Shown piece after piece: positions 7,112 through 14,694 of a DNA stretch of 22,335 nt. The number at the start of each line of letters is the position of its first letter. Positions within the stretch are counted from its first letter, which is position 1. The stretch covers positions 1,406-23,740 of the forward strand of contig DJBQ01000126.1 in the NCBI GenBank assembly GCA_002430125.1, read 5' to 3'. Below the pieces are notes generated by a model, which saw only the letters and a list, made by a program, of their open reading frames with translations, did not search any database and was not told the origin of the DNA. Both the position numbers and the translations under genes were made by a program. The DNA comes from Rhodobacterales bacterium UBA5972. Its GTDB lineage: Bacteria; Pseudomonadota; Alphaproteobacteria; Rhodobacterales; Rhodobacteraceae.

Positions 7112-8266
7112 ATGGGCCTTGCCGACTTAAAATCCGACTGGATGACCGACGAGCATCACATGCTTGCCGATATGACTGCGAATTTCATCAACACCGAATG
7201 GGCGCCGAAATTTGGTGAGTGGCGCAAGCAAGGCGAGATGGATCGCAGCACCTGGAAACAAGCCGGCGAGTTGGGTCTTTTGTGCCCGTCGATCCCCGAA
7301 GAATACGGCGGCCATGGGGGTGATTTTGGCCACGAAGCGGTGATCCTGATAGAAGGCTCGCGCGCCAATCTTGCATCATGGGGCCAAGGCATCCATTCCG
7401 GGATCGTCGCGCATTACATTCTGAACTGCGGCACCGAAGAGCAAAAAATGCGCTGGCTGCCGAAACTAACCACTGGCGAGCTGGTCGGCGCATTAGCAAT
7501 GACCGAACCTTCGGGCGGCTCTGACGTGCAAGCGATCAAAACCCGGGCGGTTCGGGATGGAAATTCCTATAAGATGACCGGGCAGAAGACCTTTATCACC
7601 AACGGCCAGCACGCCAACCTGATCATCGTGGCGGCGAAAACTGACCCGGCGTTGGGTTCTAAAGGCACGTCGCTGATGGTGCTGGAAACTGACGGCGCGG
7701 CGGGCTTTACCCGTGGCCGCAACCTCGATAAAATCGGCCTGAAGGCAGCCGACACGTCCGAATTGTTTTTTGACAATGTCGAAATAGCCCCGGAAAACCT
7801 GTTGGGCGGCGAGGAAGGCCGTGGATTTTACCACATGATGCAGCAATTGCCGCAAGAACGCCTTATCATCGGCTGTGGCGCAGTTGGGGCAATGGAAGGC
7901 GCTGTCGAACGCACAATCGCGTATTGCAAGGAACGTATGGCATTTGGAAAGCCGATCATCGACTTCCAGAACACACGGTTCAAACTGGCGGAATGCAAAA
8001 CCAACACAACGGTGGCGCGCGCATTCCTTGACACCTGCATTGCCGCGCATCTGAAAGGTGAATTGTCTGTCGAAACCGCCGCGATGTGCAAATATTGGCT
8101 GTCGGATTTGCAGGGCGTTGTGCTTGACGAGTGCCTGCAACTGCATGGTGGGTACGGCTTCATGCAGGAATACGCGGTCGCGGAAATGTGGACTGACGCG
8201 CGGGTGCAACGCATCTATGGTGGCACTAACGAGATCATGAAGGAATTGATCGGACGCAAGCTATAA
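7112..8266 (+). CDS. acyl-CoA dehydrogenase (long-chain/isovaleryl-type active site)
   Basis: A 384-residue acyl-CoA dehydrogenase of normal length for the short form. [12 protein letters not shown] near residue 130 and [11 protein letters not shown] near residue 156 are the flavin-site signatures, and [18 protein letters not shown] is the typical C-domain helix. At the medium-chain catalytic position it has IYGGTNEIM, with Gly370 instead of Glu. Glu249 in LPQERL aligns with the catalytic glutamate of long-chain (Glu261) and isovaleryl-CoA (Glu254) dehydrogenases, so the base comes from that helix. It therefore differs in class from the enzyme encoded just upstream and probably has a different chain length or branching preference. 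The start is supported by GGAG eight bases before the ATG. It sits inside the operon between the hairpin at 7013 and the GST gene. Confidence 0.93.
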   Translation: MGLADLKSDWMTDEHHMLADMTANFINTEWAPKFGEWRKQGEMDRSTWKQAGELGLLCPSIPEEYGGHGGDFGHEAVILIEGSRANLASWGQGIHSGIVAHYILNCGTEEQKMRWLPKLTTGELVGALAMTEPSGGSDVQAIKTRAVRDGNSYKMTGQKTFITNGQHANLIIVAAKTDPALGSKGTSLMVLETDGAAGFTRGRNLDKIGLKAADTSELFFDNVEIAPENLLGGEEGRGFYHMMQQLPQERLIIGCGAVGAMEGAVERTIAYCKERMAFGKPIIDFQNTRFKLAECKTNTTVARAFLDTCIAAHLKGELSVETAAMCKYWLSDLQGVVLDECLQLHGGYGFMQEYAVAEMWTDARVQRIYGGTNEIMKELIGRKL

Positions 8267-8276
8267 GCGCTGCGCA

Positions 8277-8297
8277 GCCCCGGACCTGCTCCGGGGC
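8277..8297. repeat. short GC-rich palindrome (REP-like) in intergenic gap
   Basis: GCCCCGGA (8277-8284) pairs with TCCGGGGC (8290-8297) across a CCTGC loop, eleven bases after the dehydrogenase stop. Near-identical CCCCGGA-N5-TCCGGGG palindromes are scattered between genes in many alphaproteobacterial genomes, from memory. No U-tract follows. It may stabilise the upstream mRNA end or weaken read-through into the GST gene. Confidence 0.65.
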
Positions 8298-8334
8298 CTC
8301 GCGGCGGGAATAACGACCAAAGGGAAACAATACC

Positions 8335-8973
8335 ATGACGATCAAACTCCATTGCTTTGGCGAAAGCGGCAATGCCTACAAGGCGGCTTTGTCGCTGCAA
8401 TTGTCCGGCCTGAATTGGGAACCGGTCTATGTCGACTTCTTTAACGGGGCGACACGCAGCCCGGATTACCGCGCCAACCTGAACGTCATGGGCGAAGCGC
8501 CGGTGATGGTCGATGGCGATTACAAGCTGACGCAGTCGGGGGCTATTCAGGACTATGTCGCTGAAAAATCCGGCCGTCTTGGCGGCACGAATGCAACCGA
8601 GCGGCGCGAGATATTGCGTTGGGTTTTGTGGGATAACCACAAGTTATCCTCAAACGCTGGTATGACCCGGTTTTTAATGAACTTCCTGCCCGCCGACAAG
8701 CGCCCGCAAGAGGTTATCGCCTTTCAGCAAGGCCGCCTGAAAGCCGCTTACCAGGTATTGAACGCCGCCCTTGAAGGGCGTGATTGGTTGGTTGGTGACA
8801 GCATCACCAATGCCGATATCGCCTGTTGCGGTTATTTGTTTTATCCCGAACCCTTCGGTTTTGACCGCAAGGAATTCGCCAATATCGACGCCTGGATGGA
8901 CCGGATTGCAACGCAACCGGGTTGGAAACATCCCTATGATTTGATGCCCGGCTCGCCTGCCGACCGCGCATAA
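8335..8973 (+). CDS. glutathione S-transferase family protein
   Basis: A 212-residue cytosolic GST. The N-terminal thioredoxin-like half (residues 1-80) begins IKLHCFGESGNAYK, where Ser11 is the likely thiol-activating residue. It contains the cis-proline loop GEAPVMV and the LTQSGAIQDYVAE segment that holds the glutathione gamma-glutamyl group. The helical half ends with the DWLVGDSITNADI capping motif. GSTs conjugate glutathione to electrophiles or use it for reduction and isomerisation. It lies inside a beta-oxidation operon between a dehydrogenase and the thiolase gene, so a role in removing reactive enoyl or aldehyde intermediates is an inference. The ribosome-binding site (AAGGGA) is about nine bases from the ATG. 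The GST call is firm; the class and substrate are not. Confidence 0.9.
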   Translation: MTIKLHCFGESGNAYKAALSLQLSGLNWEPVYVDFFNGATRSPDYRANLNVMGEAPVMVDGDYKLTQSGAIQDYVAEKSGRLGGTNATERREILRWVLWDNHKLSSNAGMTRFLMNFLPADKRPQEVIAFQQGRLKAAYQVLNAALEGRDWLVGDSITNADIACCGYLFYPEPFGFDRKEFANIDAWMDRIATQPGWKHPYDLMPGSPADRA

Positions 8974-8989
8974 CAAAAAGGAAAACATC

Positions 8990-10198
8990 ATGACCGAAGC
9001 CTATATTTACGACGCCGTGCGCACGCCTCGTGGCAAAGGCAAACCAGACGGCACCCTGCACGAGGTTACCTCGGTGCGCTTGTCGGCTCTTGCGCTGAAC
9101 CAGCTCAAAGAACGCAACAATCTGGAAGGCCACGCGGTCGAGGACGTGATCTGGGGCAACGTGACCCCGATTGGCGAACAGGGTGCCTGTCTTGCCCGTT
9201 CAGCGGTGCTGTATTCCGATCTTGATGAACGCATTCCGGGCGTTTCGATTAACCGTTTCTGCGCCAGTGGCATGGAAGCCGTCAATATGGCGGCCAATCA
9301 GGTTCGCGGTGGTGCGGGTGACGCGTTTATCGCCGGTGGTGTTGAGAGCATGAGCCGGGTGCCGATGGGCACCGATGGCGGCGCGATTGCCGTTGACCCG
9401 ACGCTGGCAATGAAAACCTATTTCGCGCCGCAAGGTATTGGCGCCGATCTGATCGCCACCAAATATGGCTTTTCGCGTGATGATTGCGATGCCTTTGCGG
9501 TTGAAAGCCAAAAGCGCGCGGCGGCGGCACAAGCGGCCGGACGGTTCAACAAAACAGTGTTCACCGTCAAAGATCAGAACGGCATCGACATTCTGGGCCA
9601 TGATGAAATGGTGCGGGCGACTGATATGCAAAGTCTCGGTTCGCTGAAAGCATCTTTCAAGGACATGGGCGAAGTTATGCCGGGCTTTGACGCGGTTGCC
9701 TTGCTGAAATACCCGCAGTTTGAACGGATCAACCATGTGCATCACGCTGGTAACTCATCAGGCATTGCGGACGGGGCGGCAGCAATCCTGATCGGCAACA
9801 AGGAATTTGGCGAACGCATGGGCCTGAAACCCCGCGCGCGTTTTGTGTCGACCAGCCGCATCGGCACTGACCCGACCATCATGCTGACCGGTCCGGTTCC
9901 GGCCACCGAACGCGCCTTAAAGGCTGCCGGTATGGCATTCAGCGACATTGATCTGTTCGAGGTGAACGAGGCCTTCGCCTCGGTTGTTCTGCGCTTCATG
10001 CAGGCCTTTAACGCTGACCACAGCAAGGTCAACGTCAATGGCGGCGCGATTGCTATGGGCCACCCGTTGGGGGCCACTGGTGCGGTTATCATCGCAACGC
10101 TGCTTGACGAAATGGAGCGCGCTGACAAAGCCACCGGTCTGGCAACTTTGTGCATCGGTTCAGGCATGGGGGCCGCCACGATCATCGAGCGGGTCTGA
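8990..10198 (+). CDS. fadA: acetyl-CoA C-acyltransferase (thiolase, FadA-type)
   Basis: A 402-residue thiolase that cleaves 3-ketoacyl-CoA with CoA to give acetyl-CoA and a shortened acyl-CoA, the last step of beta-oxidation. All active-site elements are present. The nucleophilic Cys91 is in NRFCASGMEAV, His358 in GGAIAMGHPLGATGA, and the proton-relay Cys388 in LCIGSGMGAA; the NEAFA loop precedes them. Its pairing with the fadB-type gene two positions downstream indicates the degradative rather than the biosynthetic thiolase, though phaA/atoB-type use cannot be excluded. AAGGA seven bases before the ATG supports the start. The stop overlaps the next gene's start by one base (TGATG at 10196-10200). 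Confidence 0.94.
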   Translation: MTEAYIYDAVRTPRGKGKPDGTLHEVTSVRLSALALNQLKERNNLEGHAVEDVIWGNVTPIGEQGACLARSAVLYSDLDERIPGVSINRFCASGMEAVNMAANQVRGGAGDAFIAGGVESMSRVPMGTDGGAIAVDPTLAMKTYFAPQGIGADLIATKYGFSRDDCDAFAVESQKRAAAAQAAGRFNKTVFTVKDQNGIDILGHDEMVRATDMQSLGSLKASFKDMGEVMPGFDAVALLKYPQFERINHVHHAGNSSGIADGAAAILIGNKEFGERMGLKPRARFVSTSRIGTDPTIMLTGPVPATERALKAAGMAFSDIDLFEVNEAFASVVLRFMQAFNADHSKVNVNGGAIAMGHPLGATGAVIIATLLDEMERADKATGLATLCIGSGMGAATIIERV

Positions 10199-10659
10199 TG
10201 GGCCTGCTTGATCTTGCGGCGATTCCGGTTGAAACCGGATCGTCCTATCCGGAACCCTATGCGACGGAAATGGGCAACCGGGGCTGGCAACGGCTGGGCG
10301 ACGCCGGTGGGCTGACCCAGTTCGGGGTCAGGATGATGATCATGCAGCCGGGCTCAAAATCAAGCCTGCGTCACTGGCACGAAACCGAAGACGAGTTCGT
10401 GATGGTCACCCAAGGCGAGCTGGTTTTGGTCACAGACGAACGCGAAACCACAGTGCGCCCCGGCGATTGCGCAGCGTTTGCTGCCGGTGACACCAACGGC
10501 CACCACCTGATCAACCGAAGCCAAACTGAGGCACGGTTTCTGGTGGTCGGCACCAAAGTTGAAAAGGACGTCTGCACCTATTCAGACGTCGATTTACGGG
10601 TCGAGATTAACGGCGAAAACGACCGTTTCACCCGTAAAGACGGAACAGACTTAAAGTAA
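10198..10659 (+). CDS. cupin-domain protein of unknown function
   Basis: A 153-residue single-domain cupin. The ATG at 10198 overlaps the thiolase stop, which fixes the start and suggests translational coupling. Cupin motif 1 is visible as HWHETEDEFVMVTQGELVLV, with two His and a Glu as possible metal ligands. Motif 2 is PGDCAAFAAGDTNGHHLIN. The flanks (ETGSSYPEPY near the N-terminus and VGTKVEKDVCTYSDVDL near the C-terminus) match a widespread uncharacterised group of small cupins. No enzymatic role is established that I know of. Its place between fadA and fadB suggests a role connected with acyl-CoA turnover or sugar-like ligand binding, which is only a guess. Confidence 0.85.
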   Translation: MGLLDLAAIPVETGSSYPEPYATEMGNRGWQRLGDAGGLTQFGVRMMIMQPGSKSSLRHWHETEDEFVMVTQGELVLVTDERETTVRPGDCAAFAAGDTNGHHLINRSQTEARFLVVGTKVEKDVCTYSDVDLRVEINGENDRFTRKDGTDLK

Positions 10660-10676
10660 CCCTGAAGGGGATAGAA

Positions 10677-12890
10677 ATGGCTGAATTTCATTACACCAAA
10701 GATGCCGACGGTATCGCGACGATCACCTGGGATTGCCCGGACAAATCCATGAACGTGATGACCTATGAAGGTCTGGCGGAACTGAACGCGCATGTGGATA
10801 CGGCCTTGGGCGACGATGCCGTAAAGGGTGTGATTATCACCTCGGGCAAAAAGGATTTTGCTGGCGGGATGGATCTGAACGTTCTGGCGCGCCAAAGCAG
10901 TGGCGATAAGGGCGGCAACCCGGCCGAAGGGATATTCAACGGCATCATGCAGATGCATGCGTTGCTGCGCAAAATCGAATTGGCCGGGATGGACCCGAAA
11001 ACCAAAAAGGGCGGCAAACCGATTGTCGCCGCCCTGCCCGGCACGGCTGCCGGGATCGGATTTGAACTGCCGCTGGCCTGTCACCGCATCATTGTGGCAG
11101 ACAACCCCAAGGCCCGCATTGGTCTTCCGGAAATCCTGATCGGGTTGTTCCCCGGTGCCGGTGGAGCCACCCGCGTGCCGCGCAAAATCGGCCTGATGGC
11201 GGCCGCGCCGATCCTGATGGAGGGTCGGATGCTGGCGCCTGCCAAGATGAAGACGACCGGTTTGATTGACGATGTTGTGCCTGCAGATCAACTGATCACT
11301 GCGGCCAAAGACTGGATCAACAACGCCAAAGATGCGGATCTGGTGAAACCTTGGGATATCAAAGGCTACAAAATGCCCGGCGGTGCGCCGTACACTGCGC
11401 CCGGATTTCCGATGTTCGCCGGTGCTGCCGTGATGATCCACGGCAAAACCCAAGGCGCCTATCCGGCTGCCAAAGCTTTGCTGGCGGCAATCTATGAAGG
11501 CGCGCTTGTGCCGTTTGACACAGCGCTGAAAATCGAAGCGCGCTGGTTCACCAAGGTGATGACCACACCGTCGACGGCGGGCATGATCCGTTCGCTGTTC
11601 CTCAACAAACAAGCGCTTGAAAAAGGGGCTGTGCGTCCAAAAGACGTTCCAGATCAATCGGTCAAAAAGATCGGCGTGCTGGGTGCTGGCATGATGGGCG
11701 CGGGTATTGCCTATGTCTCGGCCAATGCCGGGATGGAAGTTGTGTTGATTGACGCCACGCAAGAAGCCGCCAACAAAGGCAAAGCCCATGCCGAAGGCAT
11801 TCTTGACGAGGGCATCAAGCGCAAAAAGGTGACGGATGCGAAAAAGGCCGAAGTTATGGCCCGCATGACAGCAACCACGGATTATGCAGCCCTTGCGGGA
11901 TGTGATCTGATTATTGAAGCGGTGTTTGAAGATCCGGGCGTGAAGGCCGAGGTCACGAAAAAGGCCGAAGCGGTCATCCCTGCGGACTGCATCTATGCGT
12001 CAAACACATCGACCCTGCCGATTTCCAGCCTCGCGACGGCATCAGTGCGGCCCGAACAATTTATCGGCATCCATTTTTTCAGTCCGGTTGACAAAATGGC
12101 ACTGGTCGAGATCATCAAAGGTGCGCAAACTGGTCCGCGTGCAGTCGCCAAAGCGCTGGATTACGTACGCCAAATTCGCAAAACCCCGATCGTGGTCAAT
12201 GACGAACGGTTCTTTTACGCCAACCGCTGCATCATCCCTTATATCGGCGAAGGTGTCCGGATGGTTCAGGAAGGCATCGAGCCAGCGCTGATCGAACACG
12301 CGGCCAAAATGTTCGGCCTGCCGCTTGGTCCTTTGCAACTGAACGACGAAACGTCGATTGATCTGGGCGTTAAGATCGCCAAGGCAACCAAAGCCGCGAT
12401 GGGCAACGCCTATACCAACGATCAGGCCGATGAAGTGACCTTCAAGCTGTTTGATCTCGGCCGTTACGGGCGCAAAACCAAATCAGGGTTTTACGATTAC
12501 GACGAAAACGGCAAGCGGACCGGCATCTGGAATGGGCTGCGGGAAAACTGGGCGCAATTGGAAGACCAGCCAGAAGTGGAAGAAGTAAAACTGCGCCTTG
12601 CCATGGCACAGGTTCTTGAGGCCGTACGTGCCTTTGAAGCGGGCGTTCTGGAAGATATCCGCGAAGGCGATGTTGGCGCAATCCTTGGCTGGGGCTTTGC
12701 GCCGTGGTCGGGTGGACCGTTCAGCTGGCTGGACATTCTGGGGGCCTACAAAGCGGTCGAGATTTGTGACCGGATGACCGAAACTTACGGCGAGCGGTTC
12801 AAGACCCCCGACCTGTTGCGCGATCTGGCCAAAACCGGCGAGACGTTTTACGGCCGCTACGGTAACGGGCAAAGCGCCAAGGCAGCGTAA
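10677..12890 (+). CDS. fadB: bifunctional enoyl-CoA hydratase/3-hydroxyacyl-CoA dehydrogenase (FadB/FadJ-type)
   Basis: A 737-residue fusion carrying out steps two and three of beta-oxidation. The N-terminal crotonase half (about 1-300) has the two catalytic glutamates, Glu130 in GIGFELPLA and Glu152 in IGLPEILIGLFPGAGG. The NAD-binding half starts near residue 330 with the Rossmann loop GAGMMG at 336-341. His466 in GIHFFSPVDKM is the dehydrogenase catalytic histidine. The C-terminal 3HCDH domains follow with KSGFYDYDENG. Length fits FadB/FadJ. It is the last gene of the operon; AAGGGG lies close before the ATG, and an intrinsic terminator follows 19 bases after the stop. It would form a trifunctional-type complex with the thiolase encoded upstream. 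Confidence 0.95.
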   Translation: MAEFHYTKDADGIATITWDCPDKSMNVMTYEGLAELNAHVDTALGDDAVKGVIITSGKKDFAGGMDLNVLARQSSGDKGGNPAEGIFNGIMQMHALLRKIELAGMDPKTKKGGKPIVAALPGTAAGIGFELPLACHRIIVADNPKARIGLPEILIGLFPGAGGATRVPRKIGLMAAAPILMEGRMLAPAKMKTTGLIDDVVPADQLITAAKDWINNAKDADLVKPWDIKGYKMPGGAPYTAPGFPMFAGAAVMIHGKTQGAYPAAKALLAAIYEGALVPFDTALKIEARWFTKVMTTPSTAGMIRSLFLNKQALEKGAVRPKDVPDQSVKKIGVLGAGMMGAGIAYVSANAGMEVVLIDATQEAANKGKAHAEGILDEGIKRKKVTDAKKAEVMARMTATTDYAALAGCDLIIEAVFEDPGVKAEVTKKAEAVIPADCIYASNTSTLPISSLATASVRPEQFIGIHFFSPVDKMALVEIIKGAQTGPRAVAKALDYVRQIRKTPIVVNDERFFYANRCIIPYIGEGVRMVQEGIEPALIEHAAKMFGLPLGPLQLNDETSIDLGVKIAKATKAAMGNAYTNDQADEVTFKLFDLGRYGRKTKSGFYDYDENGKRTGIWNGLRENWAQLEDQPEVEEVKLRLAMAQVLEAVRAFEAGVLEDIREGDVGAILGWGFAPWSGGPFSWLDILGAYKAVEICDRMTETYGERFKTPDLLRDLAKTGETFYGRYGNGQSAKAA

Positions 12891-12908
12891 TTTTCACGCC
12901 TGAAATTC

Positions 12909-12939
12909 AAAGCCCCGGTCGAAAAGCCGGGGCTTTTTT
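12909..12939 (+). terminator. intrinsic terminator of the beta-oxidation operon
   Basis: AAAGCCCCGG pairs with CCGGGGCTTT across an eight-base loop (12919-12926) and runs into six T residues at 12934-12939. It lies directly after the fadB-type gene and is a textbook rho-independent terminator on the plus strand. Confidence 0.92.
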
Positions 12940-12947
12940 GATTATAC

Positions 12948-12993
12948 CCTCGCCAAAGGCATTCGAGCGCAAAGGCAGCAGTCTTTGGCGGGG
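12948..12993. repeat. inverted repeat between convergent genes, followed by A-rich tail
   Basis: CGCCAAAG (12951-12958) pairs with CTTTGGCG (12983-12990), extended by three more pairs including one wobble, with a 24-base loop. It is followed by GATATTTG and an A/G-rich run to about 13013. Read on the minus strand, the T/C-rich run precedes the stem, so it is not an obvious terminator for the sulfotransferase gene. GGCGGGGATATTTG plus A-rich tail resembles a motif I have seen often between genes in roseobacter genomes. Confidence 0.5.
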
Positions 12994-13024
12994 ATATTTG
13001 AAAAAGAAAGAGACAGGCGCGGTT

Positions 13025-13672
13025 TTAGAATTGATAGGAAAATTGCGCGATGTCCGCGGCACAAATTTCTGCAACGATATCCTGATCGGCCTGACTGTAA
13101 TAACCGCGCCAATCAGCATCGCGGGTTGATCGGTTTTCGTGGCCGAGGGCTGGCAGTTTGAGATTTAGGTTTTGCTCTAAAGCCGAGATATCAGACGCAA
13201 GATTTTCCTGACGCAGAAAAAGATCACAACGCATATTGCCCGTGACATCTGTGACATAGGATGAATAGGGCGCGGCGCGAAAGCTGGCTTTGGTTTCCGG
13301 ATCGCGCAAAAACTCTGAGAACGGCAATGACTTGGCCAAAGTCACGGTAGCATGATCGAACTTTTGCGCGCGCAGCCAAAAATAATAGCTGACCACACGG
13401 TCCCAAGGATTTCGCACGATCGTGAAGATGAAAAAACTGTCGATTTCCGCCTGACTGACCAACCCGTAAATATCGCGCAGACCTGCGTGTTTCCACAGTT
13501 TCCCACTGGCTGTCAGCCCCTTTTGCCGCTTGCGCCGCTTCAATGCTTTTGGTGTATCGCCCAGCAGAATGTCGTCTTTCCCGACTTTGCTTTCCAGCGC
13601 CCGCGCCAGCGATGTGCCGCCGGTTTTTGGCGCATGCGCAAAAATATAACGGTGTTGAAACGAGACGATCAT
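13025..13672 (-). CDS. sulfotransferase family protein (PAPS-dependent type)
   Basis: A 215-residue cytosolic protein. The first strand and loop, YIFAHAPKTGGTSLARALE, is the 5'-phosphosulfate-binding motif (PKTGGTS) of the sulfotransferase fold, and FTIVRNPWDRVVSYYFW near residue 95 is the 3'-phosphate-binding motif. It would transfer sulfate from PAPS to a hydroxyl or amine of an unknown acceptor, often a surface glycan or lipid in this family. The ATG at 13672 overlaps the stop of the transporter gene upstream (13669-13672), indicating coupled translation. The reading frame stays open much further upstream, but only this part has family motifs. The family is confident; the acceptor is unknown. 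Confidence 0.85.
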   Translation of the reverse strand: MIVSFQHRYIFAHAPKTGGTSLARALESKVGKDDILLGDTPKALKRRKRQKGLTASGKLWKHAGLRDIYGLVSQAEIDSFFIFTIVRNPWDRVVSYYFWLRAQKFDHATVTLAKSLPFSEFLRDPETKASFRAAPYSSYVTDVTGNMRCDLFLRQENLASDISALEQNLNLKLPALGHENRSTRDADWRGYYSQADQDIVAEICAADIAQFSYQF

Positions 13673-14592
13673 TGCTCTGTCGCACGCGACCGCATGACGA
13701 TAATCAATCCGGCAATCATGATCGCAGCGATACCCCATACGGCACGTGCATCCGGAACCTCGGCCCATAACTGATACGACCAGAAGGCGGCGGACACCAA
13801 AAACCAATATTCCGCGACCGCCACATAAGACGCTTCGGTCAGTTGATAACCGCGCGTCAGTAGGGCGACCGCGAACAATGAACCAAAGGCCTGTACCAGC
13901 GTCCAAAAGATAAAGACACCACTTGGCGCAACCCAGCCGCGGGTAAAAAACGGCAGATCTGCGGCCATCTCGGCGCTGGCAGGGACCAATGTGAACCAAA
14001 TCAGACCCAATGCGCCAAACAGGCCAAGCCCGAAAAATGCCCCAAACAGCAGTGTTTGGGTGGTTTCTGCGCCGCAGGACCGCCGGGTGGCGATCCCGCC
14101 CAGCGCATAGAAAAACCCACTTAGCAAAGGGATCACGGTCATGATTGAAAATTCTGTTTGTTCCGGGCGCAGGATCAGAATGACGCCAACAAACCCAACT
14201 ACCACTGCCAGAATGCGCCAAATGCCGATCTTCACGCCGTAAAAAAGTGCCGAAATCACTAAAACGAAAATCGGTCCGGTAAACAGGCCAGCCGCCGCTT
14301 GTGCCAAGGGGATCATCCCGGCTGCGCCAAAATAGGCCACCATGGAGATCGAAAAAAAACCGCTGCGCCAGATGACGGCTTTCAAGCTTTTGGGTCGTAA
14401 CCGCCAGCCAAACACCCGACAAATACCGGCGATCAACACACAAATCACCACGGCGCGGCAAAAATGAAACTGCCACAACCCGGCTTCTCCGGCGATCACC
14501 TGAATGAAGTTGTCAATATATCCGATGACAGACATTGCCAGCACCGCCAGCAAAATACCAAGGACCGGGCGATTTTGAATTTGCTCTGGCAT
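13669..14592 (-). CDS. EamA/DMT-superfamily transporter
   Basis: A 307-residue membrane protein with about ten hydrophobic helices in two five-helix repeats, the normal DMT (drug/metabolite transporter) plan. The AAAGLFTGPIFVLVISALFYG segment near residue 100 and the ALLTRGYQLTEASYVAVAEYW segment near residue 250 are the paired conserved helices of the EamA domains. Substrates of such proteins range from amino acids to nucleotide sugars and cannot be read from sequence. AAGGAT lies about eleven bases before the ATG. It is first of a two-gene operon with the sulfotransferase and diverges from the acyl-CoA synthetase gene across about 100 bases. Confidence 0.9.
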   Translation of the reverse strand: MPEQIQNRPVLGILLAVLAMSVIGYIDNFIQVIAGEAGLWQFHFCRAVVICVLIAGICRVFGWRLRPKSLKAVIWRSGFFSISMVAYFGAAGMIPLAQAAAGLFTGPIFVLVISALFYGVKIGIWRILAVVVGFVGVILILRPEQTEFSIMTVIPLLSGFFYALGGIATRRSCGAETTQTLLFGAFFGLGLFGALGLIWFTLVPASAEMAADLPFFTRGWVAPSGVFIFWTLVQAFGSLFAVALLTRGYQLTEASYVAVAEYWFLVSAAFWSYQLWAEVPDARAVWGIAAIMIAGLIIVMRSRATEQ

Positions 14593-14694
14593 TTGCGGCG
14601 TCTATCCTTGGTTCCGGCGTCCGAACGTACTTGCGCGTTGCAAAAATCTGGCCAAAATGACAAGCCAGACTGGCGCAAGGTGAAAGGACAACTC

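Noticed and set aside
7493..8209. 238-codon antisense open frame within the second dehydrogenase
   Set aside because: It is fully inside a conserved gene and its product is rich in His, Arg and Phe without domain character.
10578..11789. 403-codon open frame antisense to the fadB-type gene
   Set aside because: It lies over strongly conserved coding sequence in the other direction. Its translation shows no recognisable domain, and it reflects codon bias in a GC-rich gene.
12909..12939. Bidirectional terminator serving the sulfotransferase gene too
   Set aside because: On the minus strand the stem is followed by only three T residues and then GAA, so efficient termination in that direction is doubtful.
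13673..14476. Long in-frame 5' extension of the sulfotransferase across the transporter gene
   Set aside because: The extension has no similarity to sulfotransferases and covers the EamA coding region. The ATGA overlap gives a natural start at 13672.
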